The notes beneath the pieces are model-generated. The model was given only the letters and a program-made list of their open reading frames with translations, did no database searches and was not told where the DNA came from. Shown here in pieces: positions 59,859 to 64,000 of a stretch of DNA of 64,000 bases. How positions within the stretch are numbered: the first letter of the stretch is position 1; each line of letters opens with the position of its first letter. Source of the DNA: Gymnothorax reevesii (lineage: Eukaryota > Chordata > Actinopteri > Anguilliformes > Muraenidae); assembly GCA_029721435.1 (NCBI GenBank), contig CM056578.1, positions 17,708,911-17,772,910 of the forward strand, read 5' to 3'. The translations under genes were made by a program, and so were the position numbers.

Positions 59859-61596
59859 CAGGAACCATCCATTCAGAAAATTATCAGGAACATCAGCACT
59901 TCCCAGAGTGCATTTTGTTTTTTTGTTAGGTTTAATTGTAGTTTCTTTTTTGTTGCTATTTGTTCGTTTTTTGTTTCGTTTTTTATCACCTCCAGAATTA
60001 TTACAATGATAATTTTGGATGAAGTTGTTGAAAACATAAAATTATTGTTCTGCAGGACCTATCCTTCTGCTAATGTACAGTATTCTAATAAATGTATTAA
60101 CTGCTGTTAAAATGGGACAGGGCTAAAGTGGGGGAAGAGAATATGTTAGGACATTCTAAGCATTTTTACATTTCTGTAATGGTCGTATAACTGCGCAGAG
60201 ATGCTGTCCTCTTGGGTTGATATGTTAATTTTAATGCACCTCTTCATTCAAATGCATGTATGCATGTCTCAGAGAAGGTCAGTGCTTTTACAGTCTTTTT
60301 TTTTTTTTAATAACCAGTAAGTACAGTGTTAGGTGTCCTTCATTACCGCTTATTTCTATGTAGTTTGCGCTGGAGCAGATTTTATTGCAATTACCAGAAC
60401 AGTGACTGGCCGTCCACGGCCTTACGCAACATGCTTTCTCTCCTATAATCATTTATACCCTTTACGATTATTACATCACCAATTCATGACTTCCATGATT
60501 TTTTTTTGAAAGTTCTAATGCTGATGCACGAATCACTTCTCGCCATTGAAAGCAACCTAGTTGTAGAATACTGTCAGAGTTATGTTTTAATCGCATCACT
60601 CTGAAAAACCTTCAGAACAGTTCAAAGAGCCAAGCATTCATTCAACTCTTCAAATTTTCTGTAATGAAACTTTTGGTCTGGCATTTTTGACAATGTATTG
60701 ATTTTTGTTCTGCTTGGAGTTAAACTTTACCAATGAGTATGTTAGACTCATTGTTACTCTCAGTCCCTCTGATTTAACCGCTGAGTCCCTTTTTTTGCAG
60801 GTCGTCCCTTCTTTTCAGTAGTCTGAATTATCAAGCTTCTTGTGATGTTCTACCACCAATGAATACATTATTTGTCTCAATTAACAACTGAGTCACCACA
60901 CGCAAAGCTCATGCATATGTAGGGTGTGTGTGTGCTTACATTGTTTCTTACTCCAAGTCCAGTGTTGCACTGACTGAATTCAGTTTTGAAAGTAAATTCT
61001 CCATACCAAACGGAAGTTAGCCAGGGAGCTTATTCCATAAGAGGGTAATGTTGGGTTGTTTGTATTAGAACACTGAATTAAACCTGGACCCACATCTGGA
61101 ACTTGGACAGAAATAAATATAGCTGTTCTGAGTTTTACGTTATGAAGTAATCCAGCAAATTCAGGAATTCTGCTTTGTGGAAAGGGAATAAACTCAATCT
61201 GTGTCCATGAACCCAATCCTCAAAGATACATTCCATGATACATGCTAGACTTGTGATGACAATTAATGGAGGTCAATTTGCCAATGCTAAAGAAGCCAAT
61301 TAGCACCTTAAGCATACGCTTCTATCCATTGACACTGCAGTGCTATGCTTGTAGCATGGAGTGCCCCTTAAATCAGCCCACTGCGTCATGGACAGAAAAT
61401 GCACCAAATAAAAATCTGTTTGGGAGAGCATCAAACATTCACTCATCAACAAAAATCCATTGCGCTTTAGAAGCAGAGGAATCTTTTTCGACTGATCAGG
61501 GTTATGGAGCAACTTTATTGAAAGTTTTAATGCTGGCATCGGCTAAAAAAAAAAAGATTTTAAACACATTTAAACATAATGAATTCCGAGTACATC
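59859..61596 (+). other. adra1b intron 1, no gene seen
   Basis: Non-coding, AT-rich, with a poly(T) tract at about 60295-60308. A possible MITE copy at 61071-61182 is listed separately. Confidence 0.5.
61071..61182 (-). repeat. Possible MITE copy (family shared with 5975-6105)
   Basis: In reverse complement it has TTTCCACAAAGC, CTGAATTTGCTGG and CCAGGTTTAATTCAG in the same order as the copy at 5975-6105. Ends are not resolved. Confidence 0.4.
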
Positions 61597-61598
61597 TA

Positions 61599-63215
61599 CA
61601 GCGCCCTCCGTAATTATTATTAACCCCTGATTAAGATGTTTTAAAAGCCTTAAAATAAATTCAATTTTTATTGCAGACGCATACTCTCACACTGAAAATT
61701 GTAGAAAAATGTGACTTTCAACTCAAGTGATTTTTAAAGGGGAAAAAAATCCCTGATGAAGAAATAATTATTTTTCATAAAATCACCTGTTCCACAATTA
61801 TTGGAACCCCTAACAATTCCTAAAGGAATAAATGTAATTGAAGTATTTCTGTCATTTCTACAGTAGTTTACAAAGTTGATCAGAGTATCTAGGAACAGTT
61901 AATTAGTAATTCATCACTTCCTGTTTTGCTGGGGTATAAATATGACGTGGCACAGAGGCCATTTCTCTTATCCACTCTTCAACATGGGAAAGACAAAGGA
62001 ACACACCATTCAAGCAAGGCAGATGTGTGTCGACCTTCACGAGTCAGGCAATGGCTACAAGAAAATAGCCACTCACCTGCACCTGCCCATATCTACTGCT
62101 GAGGAATCATTAAGAAGTTTAAAACAACTGGAACAGAGGTAAATAAGCCTGGACGAGGACGCAAGGTTATTTTGCCACCATGCACAGTGAGGAGGATGGT
62201 AAGAGAAATAAAAAGTTCTCCAAAGCTCACTATTAAAGAATTGCAACAAATGGTTGCATCTTGGGGTCACAAAGTCTCCAAAACAACCATCAGGCGCTAT
62301 CTACATGCCAACAAGCTGTTTGGGAGGCATGCATGGAAAAAACCTTTTCTCACTCATAATCATAAACGCAAACGTCTGGAGTTCGCCAAGCGATACTGGG
62401 ACTTCAACTGGGACCGTGTGCTTTGGTCAGATGAGAACAAGATAGAGCTATTTGGCAATAAACACTCTAAGTGGGTCTGGCGGAACACAAAAGATGAGTA
62501 TGCTGAAAAGCACCTCGTGCCCACTGTGAAGTATGGGGGAGGATCGGTGATGCTGTAGGCCTGTTTCTCTTCCAGAGGCCCTGGGAACCTTGTTAGGGTG
62601 CATGGCATCATGATCGCTTTGAAATACCAGGACATTTTAAATCAAAATCTGGTGGCCTCTGCCCGAAAGCTAAAGATGGGTCGTCACTGGGTCTTTCAGC
62701 GAGATAATGACCCTAAACATGTGGCCAAATCTACACAGAAATGGTTCACCAGACACAGAATCAAGCTCCTCCCATGGCCATCTCAGTCCCCAGACCTCAA
62801 CCCCATTGAAAACCGGTGGGGTGAGCTGAAGAGGAGAGTTCAGAGGAGAGGACCCAGGTCGCTGGATGATTTAGAGAGATTGTGCAAAGAAGAATGGTCG
62901 AAGATCCCTCTTTCTGTATTCTATCATCTTGAGAAACATTATAGGAGAAGATTACGTGCCGTTTTTGTGGGGAAAAGGGGGTTGTACAAAGTATTAACAT
63001 CAGGGGTGCTAATAATCGTGGCAAACATGATTTGATGTAAAAGAATTATTTCTTAATGTGGGATTTTTTTTCCCAGTGAATAAATGCACTTGAATTCAGG
63101 TTGGATTTTCCTCTTTTTTTCATTGTGGTCCTATATTATTGAGAAAAAAACTGAATTTATTAGAAGCTAAATAACACATCTTAACCAGGGGTGCCAATAA
63201 TAATGGAGGGCACTG
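61599..63215 (+). mobile_element. Tc1-like transposon, 1617 bp, nearly complete
   Basis: The inverted ends are CAG(C/T)GCCCTCC(G/A)T followed by TTATTATT and a CCCCTG(A/G)TTAAGATG block, about 38 bases in all. They are flanked by TA at 61597-61598 and 63216-63217. A transposase gene in plus orientation occupies the middle and retains all three catalytic positions, but is broken twice. It lies inside intron 1 of adra1b, in the same orientation as the gene. Confidence 0.92.
61984..63035 (+). pseudogene. Tc1-like transposase pseudogene (one frameshift, one nonsense codon)
   Basis: The start is MGKTKEHTIQARQMCVDLHE with the first helix-turn-helix (GNGYKKIATHLHLP). Near 62100-62106 the frame changes. 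The rest (VNKPGRGRKV with a GRGRK AT-hook-like patch, the second HTH around VSKTTIRRYLHANKL, then the catalytic core) is in another frame. The first catalytic Asp is in WSDEN (62430). A TAG at 62556 replaces a codon that is usually Trp after GGGSVML. The second Asp is in RDNDPKH (62703) and the Glu in NPIENRW (62808), with 34 residues between them, so the DD34E signature is intact. The gene ends at 63035. With only two visible lesions this copy is younger than the two other Tc1-like copies in the window, but it cannot make a full enzyme. Confidence 0.9.
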
Positions 63216-63217
63216 TA

Positions 63218-64000
63218 AATAGCCCATTTTCGATGTGGCTAGTGGAAGCATTGCAAAATCTTCGCCCATGATGGTAAGAGAGGCACAGTTAGTTTAAATT
63301 TTTATATAACACTATCTGGGGTCTGCTTGTAAAAATAATAATACAATCAAAATGGTGGCATAACCAGTAGACTGTTGGAGCACCAAAGCAGGGACTCAAA
63401 AGATGCATCAATGTCAATAGTGCATCAATTTGTTTTACAGCGTAGGAACCTATAGTATGACACAAGTGCCTATTGTGAAGGCTTCCTGGGGAGACTCAGA
63501 AACGATCAAAATCCTGGTGCTGCCTGCTATCACTATGACAACATAGCCAATGACAGAAGCAGGCAAGGCTTCAACAATAGAGGCATTGCACTGGATGCAG
63601 AAACCGTACTGTAAGTCACGTGATCCCAGAAGTGGCCCAGGAAGAGGGCTATGATGGGATGGGAAGGCATCGAGTAATTATTATTTATTTAAACAAAAAA
63701 TGTATTTCCTTACTTTGAAAGGTCACATGTATAACCGGATATTGAACATCAGGTCCAAAATGTTCCGCCTTGTCCACGACACTGGCTCAATAGACTATAT
63801 ATTCACTGGTCGATTTAGCACTTGTATAGCTGTCCTGTATTTGAACTTGACCATATTGGTGCAAGGATTCTCAGTCATAAACCGGCTTTGAAAACAACAG
63901 TTGAATATTTAGCGGTTAAATATAGCGGAAATACAAAAAACAAACCATTTAAGTGATTATATTGCGGAGGTCTTCCAGTGCACAGCATAATGGCGAGAGG
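63218..64000 (+). other. adra1b intron 1 continuing to the window end
   Basis: Non-coding. No acceptor site followed by TM7-like coding sequence (NPxxY-type motif) is visible, so exon 2 is not in the window. Confidence 0.6.

Noticed and set aside
1..64000. CRISPR arrays, bacterial promoters, operons or phage genes
   Set aside because: No direct-repeat/spacer array or prokaryotic gene organisation is present; the window is vertebrate nuclear DNA.

Overview
The window looks like nuclear DNA from a ray-finned (teleost) fish. The evidence is one recognisable host coding exon, an alpha-1B-type adrenergic receptor closest to vertebrate ADRA1B, set in a long repeat-rich and otherwise gene-free region. 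That region carries Tc1-like transposons, hAT-type miniature elements, tRNA-derived SINEs of kinds common in teleosts, and chromodomain Ty3/gypsy retrotransposons of the Tf1/sushi type. There is no operon structure, bacterial gene or CRISPR array. I cannot name the species.

Layout. 1-25 kb: no convincing host gene. It holds a possible solo LTR (about 0.8-1.25 kb), a mariner-type relic (7.19-7.77 kb), a 745-bp terminal-inverted-repeat element with a 9-bp target duplication and an unrecognised 135-codon ORF (11.19-11.93 kb), two decayed Tc1-like elements (15.79-16.88 and 18.42-20.00 kb), SINE copies, microsatellites and a small minisatellite. 25.8-35.15 kb: a nested pair of Ty3/gypsy elements. 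Element B lies on the minus strand and is heavily deleted, with target duplication CATTT. Element A lies on the plus strand, is 6922 bp long and apparently full length, has equal 1304-bp LTRs and target duplication GGAAC, and sits inside the 5' LTR of B. 35-54 kb: mostly non-coding, with a SINE, an internally repeated element at 37.6-38.6 kb, two oppositely oriented 21-bp minisatellite arrays (44.9 and 46.8 kb), a second copy of one SINE family, and a hAT-type MITE inserted in a SINE (52.85-53.4 kb).

54-64 kb: exon 1 of adra1b (coding 55171-56134), with a splice donor at 56135. The last membrane segment and the cytoplasmic tail must lie in a second exon beyond the window, so the rest of the window is intron 1. 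That intron holds a copy of a ~240-bp segment also present upstream of the exon, a solo LTR, a hAT-type MITE and a Tc1-like transposon whose transposase gene is broken by one frameshift and one nonsense codon.

The only host gene product is the receptor. The retrotransposon genes act together as one self-contained element: A encodes Gag, protease, reverse transcriptase, RNase H, integrase and a chromodomain in a single frame, and its transcript start region is complementary to its primer-binding site, which predicts self-primed reverse transcription. The observations most worth following up are the small TIR element with its unknown ORF, the predicted self-priming and apparent youth of element A, and the duplicated segment flanking adra1b exon 1.
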